Below are positions 33,681 through 46,195 of a stretch of 64,000 nt of DNA, one piece after another (within the stretch, counting starts at the first letter, position 1; every line of letters starts with the position of its first letter). The position numbers were made by a program, and so were the translations under genes. The notes below the pieces were generated by a model, which was not told where the DNA came from, made no database searches, and saw only the letters and a program-made list of their open reading frames with translations. Source of the DNA: Glutamicibacter arilaitensis Re117 (lineage in GTDB: Bacteria > Actinomycetota > Actinomycetes > Actinomycetales > Micrococcaceae). The DNA lies in NCBI RefSeq assembly GCF_000197735.1, contig NC_014550.1, forward strand, positions 186,001 to 250,000, written 5' to 3'.

Positions 33681-34961
33681 TTGAGCACTGAATTGACCCG
33701 AGAGTCCCTTGCCCGGTTGGACGCGGCAGACCCGCTGTCGGCCTTTGGAGAACGTTTCAACCTTCCAGAAGGCGTCATCTACCTCGACGGCAACTCCTTG
33801 GGCGCGCTGCCCAAGGGGGCAGCAGAACGTGCAGCCCAGGTGGTGACCGAAGAATGGGGACAAGGCCTGATCCGTTCCTGGAATACCGCCGGCTGGTTTG
33901 AGATGCCGCTGAAGCTCGGCGACAAGCTGGGCCAGCTGCTGGGCGCGAAGCCCAACGAAACGGCGATCACCGACACCACGACCCTGAACCTGTTCAAGGC
34001 CTTGGCCTCGGCCCTGCGCACGCAGAAGGCCGATTCCCCGCAGCGCCGGGTGATCCTCACCGAACGTGATAACTTCCCGACAGACATCTACATCGCCGAG
34101 GGACTGGCCGACCTGGTCAACTCGCTCTCGCAGGAAACAGGTGTGGCCTATGAAGTGAAGCTCATCGATGGCGAGGCGTCGCTGCGCGCTGCACTGGACG
34201 AGACTGTCGCCGTGGTTGCCCTGTCGCACGTGAACTACCGCACCGGTTCCATGTGGGACATGGACGAGACCACCGCAGCAATCCACGGCTCCGGAGCCCT
34301 GGTGGTCTGGGACTTGGCCCATGCCGCGGGTGCAGTGCCGATTGACCTGAATGCCGCAGATGCAGACTACGCCGTGGGCTGCACCTACAAGTACCTCAAC
34401 GGTGGCCCGGGCTCTCCGGCTTTCATCTGGGTCAATGCCCGCCACCATGAACGTTTCTGGCAGCCGCTGTCCGGCTGGTGGTCGCACAAGTCGCCCTTCG
34501 AGATGGCTGGCAGCTACACTCCAGCAAATGACATTCGCCGCTTCATGTGCGGTACCCAGCCGGTTACTTCGCTGGCCATGATCGAGGTCGGCCTGGATAT
34601 CGCGCTGGAAGCGGACATGGACAAGGTGCGCGCCAACTCGCTGGAGCTGGTGGACCTGTTCATCGAGCTGGTTGAAACCCGCTGCGCCGGCTACGGCCTG
34701 GAACTGGTGACTCCACGCGAACATGCTGCTCGCGGCAGCCACGTCAGCTTCCGCCATGAGCATGGGTACGAAATCATCGCTGCGCTCATTGACCAGGGCG
34801 TTATCGGGGACTACCGCGAACCGGAAGTCCTGCGCTTTGGCATCACCCCGCTGTACCTGACGCGTACCGATATCTGGGACGCCGTGGAGAAACTGCGTGA
34901 AATTCTGCACACCAATGCCTGGCAGCGCGAAGAGTACGCCGTGCGTAATGCCGTGACATAA
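33681..34961 (+). CDS. kynU: Kynureninase
   Basis: A 426-residue PLP enzyme of fold type I that cleaves L-kynurenine to anthranilate and alanine. The internal aldimine lysine is Lys237 in [28 protein letters not shown] holds the Asp that contacts the PLP ring nitrogen; [11 protein letters not shown] is at the N-terminus. The TTG start at 33681 follows CAGGAG. Tryptophan 2,3-dioxygenase and formamidase genes are not adjacent, so the locus handles kynurenine made elsewhere or imported by the downstream permease. Confidence 0.93.
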   Translation: MSTELTRESLARLDAADPLSAFGERFNLPEGVIYLDGNSLGALPKGAAERAAQVVTEEWGQGLIRSWNTAGWFEMPLKLGDKLGQLLGAKPNETAITDTTTLNLFKALASALRTQKADSPQRRVILTERDNFPTDIYIAEGLADLVNSLSQETGVAYEVKLIDGEASLRAALDETVAVVALSHVNYRTGSMWDMDETTAAIHGSGALVVWDLAHAAGAVPIDLNAADADYAVGCTYKYLNGGPGSPAFIWVNARHHERFWQPLSGWWSHKSPFEMAGSYTPANDIRRFMCGTQPVTSLAMIEVGLDIALEADMDKVRANSLELVDLFIELVETRCAGYGLELVTPREHAARGSHVSFRHEHGYEIIAALIDQGVIGDYREPEVLRFGITPLYLTRTDIWDAVEKLREILHTNAWQREEYAVRNAVT

Positions 34962-35031
34962 CGCAAATTCCGCCGCTTTCGGGTCTTGGTGCGCCGAAGC
35001 CGGCGAATCTGCGCGAGAGTAACCTTAACAG

Positions 35032-35058
35032 CAGCACGGCATTTTCAATGCCGTGCTG
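35032..35058 (+). terminator. Hairpin between kynU and the permease gene
   Basis: CAGCACGGCATT and AATGCCGTGCTG are exact complements around TTC. There is only a short T run, so it may reduce but not block expression of the permease. Confidence 0.6.
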
Positions 35059-35084
35059 TTCGCATAGGTCTAAAGGGAGCATCG

Positions 35085-36467
35085 TTGGGCAAGCAGCCGG
35101 TACGCGCCACTGAAGTCGGTTCGGGTTTTAAGAAGTCGTTGACACCAGGGCAGATGTCCATGATCGCCTTGGGCAGTGCCATCGGCACCGGCCTCTTCGC
35201 GGGCAGCAAGCTCGCCATTGCGATGGCCGGCCCTTCGGTGATCATCAGCTATCTCATTGGCGGAGCCGTAGCGCTGCTGGTCATGGGCGCGCTGGCGGAA
35301 ATGACCGTCAAGCAGCCGGTGGCCGGATCCTTCGGGGTCTACGCCGAACGCTACCTGGGCCGTTTTGCCGGATACCTGACCAAATATCTGTACTGGTCCG
35401 CGCTGATCTTCGCCGTGGGCACCGAGGTCAGCGCCGTGGGCGAGTACATGCAGTACTGGTTCCCTGAAATCCCCGGACTGCTCTGGATCCTTGTCTTTTC
35501 CGCTGCGCTCTTGGGCGTGAACTTCTCCAGCGTGAAGATCTTCGGAACCACCGAATACTGGTTCTCCGCAATCAAGGTCTTTGCCGTCATCGCCTTCATC
35601 ATCATCGCGCTGTGGCTGGTCTTCCACGACCCGCGCGACGAATTCGGATTCCATAACTATGCAGCCGATGGCGGCTTCTTCTCCAATGGCGTGTTCGGCA
35701 TGTGGAGCGCGGTCATCGTAGCGATCTTCTCCTACATGGGCATCGAAGCGATCTCCATTGCAGCCGCCGAGGCCAAGAACCCCAAGACCGCGGTGCGCAA
35801 GGCGTTCAAGGTCTCCTTCCTGCGCCTGCTGCTCTTCTACGTCTTCACCATGGCCCTGATCCTCGCCATCGCTCCAACCAGCGAACTGGTTTCAGGCGGA
35901 TCGCCCTTTGTCACCGTGATGTCCCAGATGGGAATCCCGCTTGCCGACTCGGTACTGAACTTCGTGCTCATCGTTGCCGCGCTCTCGGCCACGAATGCCC
36001 AGCTGTACGCAGCCACCCGCATGCTGCATTCGCTGGCTGATGCCGGGCATGCACCGCGGTTGGCGCATCGGACCAACAGCGCTGGGGCTCCCGTCCACGC
36101 GGTGTGGATGTCCGCCGGAGGCATCGCGGTGGCGGCCCTGGTCTACGCCCTGGTGCCGGAAGGCGGCTTTGGCATCATGATGTCGCTGGCTACCTTCGGA
36201 GCCCTGGCAACGTGGTTCATGATCCTGGTAACCCACGTGTCCTTCCGCAAGAAGGTCCGCAGTGAACAAACGACGCTGGAGTTCAAGCTGCCAGGCTACC
36301 CTGGTGCCTCGATTCTTGGCGCGGTACTGCTCGCCGGCTTGCTGGTGACCTCGTTCTTCGTGCCGGAATTCAAGTACACGCTGATCTTCGGCGTTCCTTT
36401 TGTCATCGTGATGTCGGTGCTCTACAAGCTGGTATTCGCCGGAAAGAGCCAGCGCGCACAGAAGTAG
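35085..36467 (+). CDS. APC superfamily amino acid permease
   Basis: A 460-residue secondary transporter with 12 membrane helices. The start is a TTG at 35085 with AAAGGGAG upstream. Helix 1 carries the APC consensus IALGSAIGTGLFAGSKLAI, and the helix 6-8 region has FSYMGIEAISIAAAEAKNPKTAVRKA, as in AnsP/GabP/AroP-type permeases. The place behind kynU suggests kynurenine, tryptophan or a related aromatic amino acid, but the substrate cannot be read from the sequence. Confidence 0.9.
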   Translation: MGKQPVRATEVGSGFKKSLTPGQMSMIALGSAIGTGLFAGSKLAIAMAGPSVIISYLIGGAVALLVMGALAEMTVKQPVAGSFGVYAERYLGRFAGYLTKYLYWSALIFAVGTEVSAVGEYMQYWFPEIPGLLWILVFSAALLGVNFSSVKIFGTTEYWFSAIKVFAVIAFIIIALWLVFHDPRDEFGFHNYAADGGFFSNGVFGMWSAVIVAIFSYMGIEAISIAAAEAKNPKTAVRKAFKVSFLRLLLFYVFTMALILAIAPTSELVSGGSPFVTVMSQMGIPLADSVLNFVLIVAALSATNAQLYAATRMLHSLADAGHAPRLAHRTNSAGAPVHAVWMSAGGIAVAALVYALVPEGGFGIMMSLATFGALATWFMILVTHVSFRKKVRSEQTTLEFKLPGYPGASILGAVLLAGLLVTSFFVPEFKYTLIFGVPFVIVMSVLYKLVFAGKSQRAQK

Positions 36468-36569
36468 CGGGGACGGGTCCGCGGCGTTGGTTCAGCGAAG
36501 AAATCCGGCGCGGGCACTAAGATCGTAAAGGGCCTGCCAGCTGGCAGGCGCAGCAACCTTCAAGGAGCA

Positions 36570-37196
36570 ATGGTGGCCAAGCTGTATTTCCGCTACGGGG
36601 CGATGAACTCGGGCAAGTCCACGAGCTTGCTTCAGGCCGCTTTCAACTACGAGGAACGCGGCCAGCGCATCCTGCTGGCCAAGCCCGGGGTGGACACCAA
36701 AGGAGAGAACTCCATCGTTTCCCGGCTGGGCATCCAGCGCGAAGTCGACTTCACCGTGGGGCCGCAGGAGAACGTGCGCGAGAAGTTCGCAGCGCATAGT
36801 TCCGGCGATGACCCTGATGCCCTGCTGCCGCATGTGGACGCGCCGCCGGTAGCCTGCCTGCTGGTGGACGAGGCGCAGTTCCTCTCGGGTGAACAGGTCG
36901 ATGACCTGCTACGGATTGCTGTCATGGATGATGTTCCAGTGCTGGCCTACGGGATCCGCACCGACTTCCGCACCCGTGCTTTCCCAGGATCGGCACGCCT
37001 GATGGAATTGGCGCACTCACTTGAAGAGCTGAAGACCATCTGCCGCTGCGGGCGCAAGGCCATGTTCAATACCCGCCGGGTAGGGCAGTGTGTGGTGTTC
37101 GACGGAGACCAGGTCGCCATTGACGGCGACGACGTATGGTACGAATCGCTGTGCGCCACCTGCTATCTTCAAGCCTCCGGCGGCAAGCTGAGCTAG
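36570..37196 (+). CDS. tdk: Thymidine kinase (type II)
   Basis: A 208-residue salvage enzyme. The P-loop is GAMNSGKSTSLL, the catalytic region LLVDEAQFL (Asp-Glu), GIRTDFRTRAFPGS follows, and the C-terminal zinc site uses CRCGRKAMFNTR and CATCY. Start ATG at 36570 with AAGGAG close upstream; GTG at 36573 is an alternative. Overlaps the convergent TetR gene by 4 bp. Confidence 0.94.
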   Translation: MVAKLYFRYGAMNSGKSTSLLQAAFNYEERGQRILLAKPGVDTKGENSIVSRLGIQREVDFTVGPQENVREKFAAHSSGDDPDALLPHVDAPPVACLLVDEAQFLSGEQVDDLLRIAVMDDVPVLAYGIRTDFRTRAFPGSARLMELAHSLEELKTICRCGRKAMFNTRRVGQCVVFDGDQVAIDGDDVWYESLCATCYLQASGGKLS

Positions 37197-37726
37197 CCGA
37201 CCAGGCCGGCCACGGCCCGCTGCAATCCCCAGTCGAAGCCATCGGCCAGCGGTGCGTCCACATCCAGCTGCACGAGGTTCTGGCGGAACGCGACGGAGCC
37301 GAGCACATGGTTCAGCAAGAGCTGCTGTCCATGGATGGCATGCTCTGCGGACAGGCCCGCAGATTCCAGCAGCGAGCGCAGCGCCAGCACCGGCTGGAGC
37401 TCAGTGGCCTGCATGGCGCTGGCGACCTCGACGACTTCAGGGCTGTCCTGGATGGGCAGCAGGGCAAGGTAGAGCTTGCGCGCCAAGTGCAGGATCGCAT
37501 CTGCCGGGTCATCGAAGTCTTCTGCCTGCACAGCCAACGCAGGGGTGTTCAGCAGCTTGGCCGCGACCTGGGCCAGCAGCTCCTGCTTGTTCTTCACATG
37601 CCAGTACAGCGCACCGACCTGGACATCGAGTTCTTTGGCCAATCGGCGCATCGACAAATCAGCCAACCCGAACTGTTGCAGGATGCCGACCGCGGTGTCC
37701 ACGACCGTTAACTGAGTCAATGCCAT
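37193..37726 (-). CDS. TetR family regulator (TetR_C type)
   Basis: A 177-residue regulator with HTH VDTAVGILQQFGLADLSMRRLAKELDVQVGALYWHVKNKQELLAQVAAKLL; the ALYWHVKNK part is typical of the tetracycline-repressor subgroup. The C-terminal half is a helical ligand and dimer domain. It is upstream of, and in the same orientation as nothing obvious; the gene to its right is transcribed toward it, so the target is unclear. Confidence 0.88.
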   Translation of the reverse strand: MALTQLTVVDTAVGILQQFGLADLSMRRLAKELDVQVGALYWHVKNKQELLAQVAAKLLNTPALAVQAEDFDDPADAILHLARKLYLALLPIQDSPEVVEVASAMQATELQPVLALRSLLESAGLSAEHAIHGQQLLLNHVLGSVAFRQNLVQLDVDAPLADGFDWGLQRAVAGLVG

Positions 37727-37759
37727 GGTGACAAGTCTAGTCGCAAGACGAGGGCGTGC

Positions 37760-39028
37760 TCAGGCGCCAAACACGGTGCGGTTCAGGAAGTCGTTGCGGA
37801 ACTTCCCGGCCGGATCCAAACGCTGGGCCAATCCGATGAAGTCATTGAACTTCGGGTACAGCTCGTGCAGCTGGGCGCTGGTTGCCGCGAAGAGCTTGCC
37901 CCAATGCGGGCGTGCGGCAAATGGCGCCAGCGCTTCTTCGATCCGTGGCAGGAGCGCTTCGACCTCTTCTTGCTGCGGCTTCCAGGTGAAGTGCAGGGCA
38001 ATGCCGTCGCGGCCGTAGTTTCCGCTGAGCCATAGTTCATCCGCGGCAATGGTGCGCACCTCGGAGACCAGCAGCAGGGGCGTGATCGTGGCAGAAAGCC
38101 CGCGGATCGCTTCGATGGCCTGAACTGCATATTCGCGCGGTACCAGGTACTCGGTCTGCAGCTCGTCGCCGGCGCTCGGGGTGAAATCCATGCGGAAATG
38201 CGCCAAGCGGTCGGACCAGGGTCCGGGCGCTCCGAGCTGTTCGCTGCAGATGGCTCCATCGGATTCGGGCAGCGGGTGCATCGCGGCGGTGGCCGGGAAT
38301 CCTCCGAACTTGCCCTGGGCAATATCATCCCCCAGTCCGTCGCCGACACAACGCTTCAGCCAAGTCTGGCCCACGTTCTGCCCGCTCCAGTCGGTGAACA
38401 GGCTGATGCTGTAGGCAGAAGCCTGGAGCGCATCAAAGCCACCGAGCACCTTGTCCCAGGACAACTGCTCGAATACTGTTTGCTGAACCTCGAAACTCGG
38501 CACGATATCCAAGGTGAGATGGGTCAGCACGCCCAGTGCGCCAAGGGACACCACATAGCCGTTGAACTGCGCATCCCCGCGCCGCACCGCATGCAGCGAG
38601 CCGTCGGCCAGCACCAGTTCCACCCCGCGCACGGCGGTGGCCAGGTTGCCGTGGGCCTGCCCGGAACCGTGGGTGCCGGTGGAGACTGCCCCGGCCACCG
38701 AGATATGGGGTAGGGAAGCAAGATTGTGCAGCGCAAAACCGGCTGCCTGCAGGGTCTCCGCCAAGGCGCCGTAGGTGGTTCCTGCGCTGACTCGCACGCT
38801 CATGGCCTGCGCATCGATCTCGATGGTTTCAGGCATCTTGCTCAGGCAAATTAGGGTTGCCTGGGTGTCGGCAATGTCGTTGAAGGAGTGGCGGGAGCCC
38901 AAGGCGCGTGCCTTGTCCGATGCGCGAACCTGTTCTGCAAGCTGCTCGATGCTGGTGGGGTAGAGCAGTTCCCGGGCCTGGTAGGAAAGATTCCCGGCCC
39001 AGTTCAGTTCCTTGGCTTCCGGTTCCAT
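37760..39028 (-). CDS. FAD-dependent alditol (xylitol) oxidase
   Basis: A 422-residue flavoprotein of the VAO/GlcD family, closely resembling Streptomyces AldO from memory. The covalent FAD His47 is in LGSRHSFND; ASLPHISVAGAVSTGTHGSG binds the flavin; FTPSAGDELQTEYLVPRE and PHWGKLFAA shape the substrate pocket and C-terminus. Such enzymes oxidise the terminal hydroxyl of xylitol or sorbitol to the aldose with O2 and release H2O2. Here it is the third gene after xylA and xylB, with a 9-bp gap, so xylitol would yield xylose for the isomerase. D-arabinono-lactone oxidase is a related but less likely reading. Confidence 0.88.
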   Translation of the reverse strand: MEPEAKELNWAGNLSYQARELLYPTSIEQLAEQVRASDKARALGSRHSFNDIADTQATLICLSKMPETIEIDAQAMSVRVSAGTTYGALAETLQAAGFALHNLASLPHISVAGAVSTGTHGSGQAHGNLATAVRGVELVLADGSLHAVRRGDAQFNGYVVSLGALGVLTHLTLDIVPSFEVQQTVFEQLSWDKVLGGFDALQASAYSISLFTDWSGQNVGQTWLKRCVGDGLGDDIAQGKFGGFPATAAMHPLPESDGAICSEQLGAPGPWSDRLAHFRMDFTPSAGDELQTEYLVPREYAVQAIEAIRGLSATITPLLLVSEVRTIAADELWLSGNYGRDGIALHFTWKPQQEEVEALLPRIEEALAPFAARPHWGKLFAATSAQLHELYPKFNDFIGLAQRLDPAGKFRNDFLNRTVFGA

Positions 39029-39037
39029 GGTTAATCC

Positions 39038-40465
39038 CTACTTATCCAGCCACTGGCTCTTGACCAGTGCGCGGTAGCGTTCTAGTACCTGCGGGGTCGA
39101 TTCCGCCGCCGGGACCTGCGTGGTGTCCCGGGTCCAGTCCGGGAAGGCTCCGGCCAGCACACCGGCAGCCTGGCGGGCCGCGCCATCGGCGACGTATTCG
39201 CCCGGGGCCGGGACCGTAATCGGCAGGCCCAGTACCTGGGCGGCGATCTGCTGGAGGGCGCGGGACTGCGCTCCGCCGCCAACCAAGATGATGCGCTGGG
39301 CTTCGACGCCCTGGGCTTCGAGTGCGCGCAGGCCGTCGGCCAGCGAGCAGATGACCGCTTCCACAGCGCTGCGGGCCAGGTTGGCGGCGGTGTAGTTGGC
39401 GCGGGTGATGCCGTGCAGCGAACCGGTGGCCTTTGGCAGGTTCGGGGTGCGCTCGCCGTCGAAGTACGGAAGCAAGGTCAGCCCATCCGAGCCGGGGTTG
39501 GCCGACATTGCCAAGTCGTTGAATTCTTCGAGATCCACCTGCATCAAGCTTGCGGTGGCATCGAAGATGCGGGTGGCGTTCAGGGTGCACACCAGCGGGA
39601 GGTAGTTGCCGGTGGCATCGGCGAAGCCGGCCACCAGGCCGGAGGCATCGGCCGATGGGGTATCGGCAACCGCGAAGACGGTGCCGGAGGTGCCCAGGGA
39701 CATCACAACGTCGCCCACCTTGGCGCCCACGCCCAATCCGGCGGCGGCGTTATCGCCGGCGCCCGGACCGATGCTGGCCCCTGCCGGGGTGGTGCCGATG
39801 GAATCCAGCGGGCCGGCCACGGCAGGCAGGATCGGGATGTGGCCCAGATGCTGTTCGAGCGCTTCGAGGTCGTAGGCGTTTTCGGTGGCGCGGTAGTAGC
39901 CGGTGCCCGAGGCATCGGAGCGGTCGGTGGCCAGCGCGGCCAGGCCTTCGGCGCCGGAACCCGGACCGTAGCCGGCCAGGCGCCAGGACAGCCAGTCATG
40001 CGGCAGGCAGATGGCGGCGACCTTGGCCGCGTTTTCCGGTTCGTTGTCCTTCAGCCAGCGCAGCTTGGCCAGCGTGATGGAGGAGACCGGGAGGGTGCCG
40101 GTGCGCTGCGCCCAGTAGACGGCACCGGCTTCGGCATCGCCGTTGCCGGCGTCGGCGATGATGTCGGTGGCCGCCGCGGCGCTGCGGGTGTCATTCCACA
40201 GCAGCGCCGGGCGGATCACGGCGCCGGATTCATCGAGTACCACCATGCCATGCTGCTGCCCGCCCACCGAGATCGCAGCCACGTCGTCCAGGCCTCCGGC
40301 CTGGGCAATGGCTTCCTGCAGTGCGGAGAACCAGAACTGAGGATCCACTTCGGTGCCCTCGGGATGCGAGGCGCGTCCGGAGCGGACCAGGGCGCCGGTT
40401 GCGGCGTCGCGGATGACCACCTTGCATGATTGGGTGGACGAGTCGATGCCGGCAACGAGCGTCAT
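39038..40465 (-). CDS. xylB: Xylulokinase
   Basis: A 475-residue FGGY-family kinase that phosphorylates D-xylulose to xylulose 5-phosphate. [18 protein letters not shown] at the N-terminus and [30 protein letters not shown] are typical, with the FGGY ATP site around [21 protein letters not shown]. The sugar-binding MVVLDESG / LLWNDTRS region matches XylB. Second gene of the xylose operon; the 40-bp gap to xylA is short. Confidence 0.94.
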   Translation of the reverse strand: MTLVAGIDSSTQSCKVVIRDAATGALVRSGRASHPEGTEVDPQFWFSALQEAIAQAGGLDDVAAISVGGQQHGMVVLDESGAVIRPALLWNDTRSAAAATDIIADAGNGDAEAGAVYWAQRTGTLPVSSITLAKLRWLKDNEPENAAKVAAICLPHDWLSWRLAGYGPGSGAEGLAALATDRSDASGTGYYRATENAYDLEALEQHLGHIPILPAVAGPLDSIGTTPAGASIGPGAGDNAAAGLGVGAKVGDVVMSLGTSGTVFAVADTPSADASGLVAGFADATGNYLPLVCTLNATRIFDATASLMQVDLEEFNDLAMSANPGSDGLTLLPYFDGERTPNLPKATGSLHGITRANYTAANLARSAVEAVICSLADGLRALEAQGVEAQRIILVGGGAQSRALQQIAAQVLGLPITVPAPGEYVADGAARQAAGVLAGAFPDWTRDTTQVPAAESTPQVLERYRALVKSQWLDK

Positions 40466-40505
40466 TGTTCGGGCTGCTTTCTGCGGTGGGTGGGTGCGTA
40501 GCGGT

Positions 40506-43056
<2,551 letters not shown>

Positions 43057-43060
<4 letters not shown>

Positions 43061-43854
43061 GGGGTGCCTACCGGCTGCTGAAGTTCGGTCACCCAGTCTG
43101 CCTGGTCTTCTGAAAGGGCCCGCACATAGACTTCGCGGCACGGACCGGTAGGTAACAAACCACGGGCGAGGACTTCTTCGTGCACGGCCTGCCAGCTTTC
43201 ATGGATGGAGTCCATTGAGCCAAGGTGCACTCCGCAGATGGCTTCGGGCACCGCGGGAAGCACGATGATCTCGACATCGGCCAGGCTTTGGGCGCTCGTG
43301 GCGTATCCGGCAATGACCTCCACTCCATCCTCGGTGCCGTTGTATTGCGCGATGGGCGTAGCAAGGCTTTGGCCCTGAAGGGATTGCGCGATTCTGTCGA
43401 AGAGCGGGCCGATGCGACCGGCGATTTCAGGCTGCTCGGCCACCGTGAAGCGTCCGGCCGCCAAGCGCACCGCGGGCAGTGGCTTGTGGATGATTTCAAT
43501 GTGCGACATGAGGTTCTCCTTGGAGATCAGTTGCAGACGCCGCTGCACGTCGGCCAAGCGCTGCGTGGCAAGCTGGTGCTCGGCCGCAACCTGCGCCTGG
43601 CGGATGTGCAGCAGTTCGGCTATTTTTCTTGCAGTTGCGCCCCGATCCAGGATCAAGGAAATCTCTTCGAGCCCGAATCCCAGATCGCGCAGGGCAACAA
43701 TCTGATGCAAGCGCTGCAGCTGGGAGGGGTCATAGGAGCGATAGCCGCTGGACGGGTCCACCTGGGCAGGGCGCAGCAGGCCGGCAGTATCCCAGTGCCG
43801 CAGCATGCGGTGGGTAACCTGGCCGATCTGTGCAAACATCCCGATGGATAACAT
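43057..43854 (-). CDS. MerR family regulator with effector-binding domain
   Basis: A 265-residue regulator. MerR HTH: IGMFAQIGQVTHRMLRHWDTAGLLRPAQVDPSSGYRSYDPSQL; a coiled coil (about 75-115); then a GyrI/BmrR-like effector domain (IEIIHKPLPAVRLAAGRF ... AICGVHLGSMDSI). Such regulators sense hydrophobic drugs and activate nearby efflux genes, but no efflux gene is divergent from it here. Confidence 0.88.
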
Positions 43855-43984
43855 TCTTCAATTCTCCGCCCTCACACTGTGTCAGGGTCAAGTCTGAGTG
43901 AGAATAGCGTGAATATCCATGATTAACCTCGACTCCGTGACGCACAGCTCGAGATTCGCTAATCGTTTCGGTAAACTTTGGTCG

Positions 43985-44066
43985 TAAGAGCCCCTAACTC
44001 TTGCAACGAACCTTCGGGTTCAGTGAGCAGGACAGGGGCATATTTTTTGCCCGGCACCGTGCCGGG
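43985..44066 (+). ncRNA. Structured leader upstream of purA
   Basis: Downstream of a -10-like TAAACT (43972-43977) the leader folds into one long hairpin: GCCCCT (43990-43995) with AGGGGC (44034-44039), then TCTTGC with GCAGGA, then GAACC-TTCG-GGTTC, with asymmetric internal loops AAC/C and AAC/AGTGA. The stem is followed by ATATTTTTT and a second hairpin CCCGGCAC/GTGCCGGG (44050-44066). This could be an attenuator or a small regulatory RNA. I do not recognise a known riboswitch class. Confidence 0.45.
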
Positions 44067-44116
44067 ACAGCGCTAAGCACGCTGAAACCACTGCTTTAAG
44101 CAAGGGGGAGGATCCC

Positions 44117-45406
44117 ATGCCAGCAATCGTGATCGTCGGAGCCCAATGGGGCGATGAAGGCAAAGGAAAGGCTACCGACCTGCTCGGTGGCAAGGTTGAC
44201 TATGTAGTGAAGCCAAACGGCGGCAACAATGCCGGGCACACCGTAGTCGTCGGCGGCGAGAAGTACGAGCTCAAGCTCCTTCCAGCCGGCATCCTTTCGC
44301 CGAACGCCACTCCGATCATCGGCAATGGCTGTGTGGTGAACCTTGAAGCCCTCTTCGAAGAGATCGACGGCCTGGAATCGCGCGGCGCCGACACCTCGAA
44401 GCTGCGTGTTTCGGCCAACGCCCACCTGGTGGCTCCATACCACCAGACCATGGACAAGGTCACCGAACGCTTCCTGGGCAAGCGTGCCATCGGCACCACC
44501 GGTCGCGGCATCGGCCCGGCCTACATGGACAAGGTCGGACGTTTGGGCATCCGCGTGCAGGACGTCTTCGACGAATCGATCCTGCGCCAGAAGGTCGAAG
44601 GCGCCCTGCGCCAGAAGAACGAGCTGCTGGTCAAGATCTACAACCGCCGCAGCGTCGAGGTCGAGGAAATCGTTTCGTACTTCCTGTCCTACGCCGAGCG
44701 TCTGCGTCCGCTGGTCATCGACTCCACCTACGAGCTGAACAAGGCTCTGGACGAGGGCAAGGTCGTGCTGATGGAAGGCGGCCAGGCCACCTTCCTGGAC
44801 GTGGACCACGGTACCTACCCGTTCGTGACCTCCTCAAACCCAACCGCTGGCGGCGCGTCGGTGGGCTCTGGCATCGGCCCGACCCGCATCACCCGCTCCA
44901 TCGGCATCATCAAGGCCTACACCACCCGTGTGGGTGCCGGTCCGTTCCCGACCGAGCTCTTCGATGACATGGGCCTGTACCTGCAGAAGACCGGTGGCGA
45001 ATTCGGCGTGAACACCGGCCGCCCACGTCGTTGCGGCTGGTACGACGCCGTTCTGGCTCGCCACGCTTCGCGCGTGAACGGCTTCACCGACTACTTCGTG
45101 ACCAAGCTGGACGTGCTCACCAATATCGAGCAGATCCCAGTGTGCGTGGCCTACGACGTCGACGGTGTCCGCCATGACGAAATGCCGATGACGCAGACCG
45201 ACTTCCACCACGCGAAGCCGATCTTCGAGTACTTCCCGGGCTGGACCGAGGACATCTCTGGCGCGCAGACCATGGAAGATCTTCCGGAGAACGCCCGGAA
45301 CTACATCCTGGCCCTGGAGAAGATCTCCGGCACCCGCATCTCCGCCATTGGCGTGGGTCCGGACCGCGATCAGACCATCGTGCGCCACGATCTGATCCAG
45401 AACTAG
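44117..45406 (+). CDS. purA: Adenylosuccinate synthetase
   Basis: A 429-residue enzyme joining IMP and aspartate with GTP in AMP synthesis. The P-loop-like [16 protein letters not shown] is at the N-terminus, with catalytic Asp and His in [21 protein letters not shown] binding IMP, and the C-terminal [17 protein letters not shown] for GTP. ATG at 44117 with AAGGGGGAGG upstream, a very strong ribosome site. A terminator follows. Confidence 0.97.
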   Translation: MPAIVIVGAQWGDEGKGKATDLLGGKVDYVVKPNGGNNAGHTVVVGGEKYELKLLPAGILSPNATPIIGNGCVVNLEALFEEIDGLESRGADTSKLRVSANAHLVAPYHQTMDKVTERFLGKRAIGTTGRGIGPAYMDKVGRLGIRVQDVFDESILRQKVEGALRQKNELLVKIYNRRSVEVEEIVSYFLSYAERLRPLVIDSTYELNKALDEGKVVLMEGGQATFLDVDHGTYPFVTSSNPTAGGASVGSGIGPTRITRSIGIIKAYTTRVGAGPFPTELFDDMGLYLQKTGGEFGVNTGRPRRCGWYDAVLARHASRVNGFTDYFVTKLDVLTNIEQIPVCVAYDVDGVRHDEMPMTQTDFHHAKPIFEYFPGWTEDISGAQTMEDLPENARNYILALEKISGTRISAIGVGPDRDQTIVRHDLIQN

Positions 45407-45419
45407 TTTCCAGATTCGA

Positions 45420-45465
45420 GGAGCCGCCGCAGTTCATCAACTGATGAATTGCGGCGGCTCCTTTT
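45420..45465 (+). terminator. Terminator of purA
   Basis: GGAGCCGCCGCAGTTCATCA and its near-complement (one G-T pair) form a 20-bp stem closed by ACT, followed by TTTT. Confidence 0.93.
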
Positions 45466-45509
45466 CGTGCGCACGGTCCTGAGACGAGTCGGCCACCAGC
45501 GTCTGTCAC

Positions 45510-45824
45510 GTCAAACGGAATTCCTACCTTGAGCTTCTGCAGGGTTGGCGCGAAGAAGACCGAAAGGAGAATGACTCCGGCGCCTATGGCGACGACGAGC
45601 CACATGCCTGAGATGCCCCATTTGTATCCCAGGCCTACGCCGCCAACGGTGGAGGCTCCGCCGAGCACGACTGCAGCCATGGTTCCGGTATACAGGAAAG
45701 GCCCGAGGCGACGGCCGGCGACTAGATAGTCGCTGCTGTTTTTGGTTCGGGACTTGCCCCACCAGCCAAAGGCCAGCATGGCCGCAAGATAGATGGCGAC
45801 AATCGCGCCATTGATGAATTCCAT
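45510..45824 (-). pseudogene. N-terminal fragment of a sodium/solute symporter (SSS family)
   Basis: The first about 100 residues are clearly an SSS-family symporter: GAIVAIYLAAMLAFGWWGK, DYLVAGRRLGPFLY, AAVVLGGASTVGGVGLGYK and MWLVVAIGAGVILLSVFFAP. A normal start with GAGG upstream is present at 45824. Similarity stops near LQKLKV (about 45521), and the remaining frame runs on into the antisense of the purA terminator and purA. About four fifths of the expected 480-550 residues, with most helices, are missing, so this is a remnant left by a deletion. Confidence 0.85.
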
Positions 45825-45899
45825 GGAAACCTCGTTGTTCAGTTATCAAAGAATACTTACTGTAAGTAAACTTTTGTTGCTCAAAAGGCCACTAGTGTT

Positions 45900-45909
45900 G
45901 GGGGGGGGG
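45900..45909 (+). repeat. Run of ten G
   Basis: An uninterrupted G10 tract in the 371-bp gap between the symporter fragment and the ThDP enzyme gene. It is in no evident coding frame. The gap otherwise contains AT-rich sequence, a possible CRP-like TGTGACG, and the inverted repeat GACGCAAC (46109-46116)/GTTGCGTC (46153-46160) just ahead of the next gene. Confidence 0.9.
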
Positions 45910-46195
45910 AGTGATCAATGAGTGTTCAGCTTTGCGCTCCCTGGAGTGCCGGCGGGGTCGATATGTGACGAACCATACTGTCTTATTTGATGGAAATTTC
46001 TGGACATTTTGTTCTCAAATATGATTAATCGCCTACATGAAGTCACATTTGCGTAGTATTCGCCCGTCAATGTGTGCAATCCGTCCTTGTTTAGTACTGT
46101 TTCACGATGACGCAACGATGCATCACCGGCCAAACGGGCCACTTTCCTCGCTGTTGCGTCTGACGATTTTTCGAACCAAGAAAGACGCCTAAAAA

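Noticed and set aside
45117..45509. C-terminal part of the frame that starts in the symporter fragment
   Set aside because: Arg/Ser/Pro-rich translation of the purA antisense strand; not symporter sequence.
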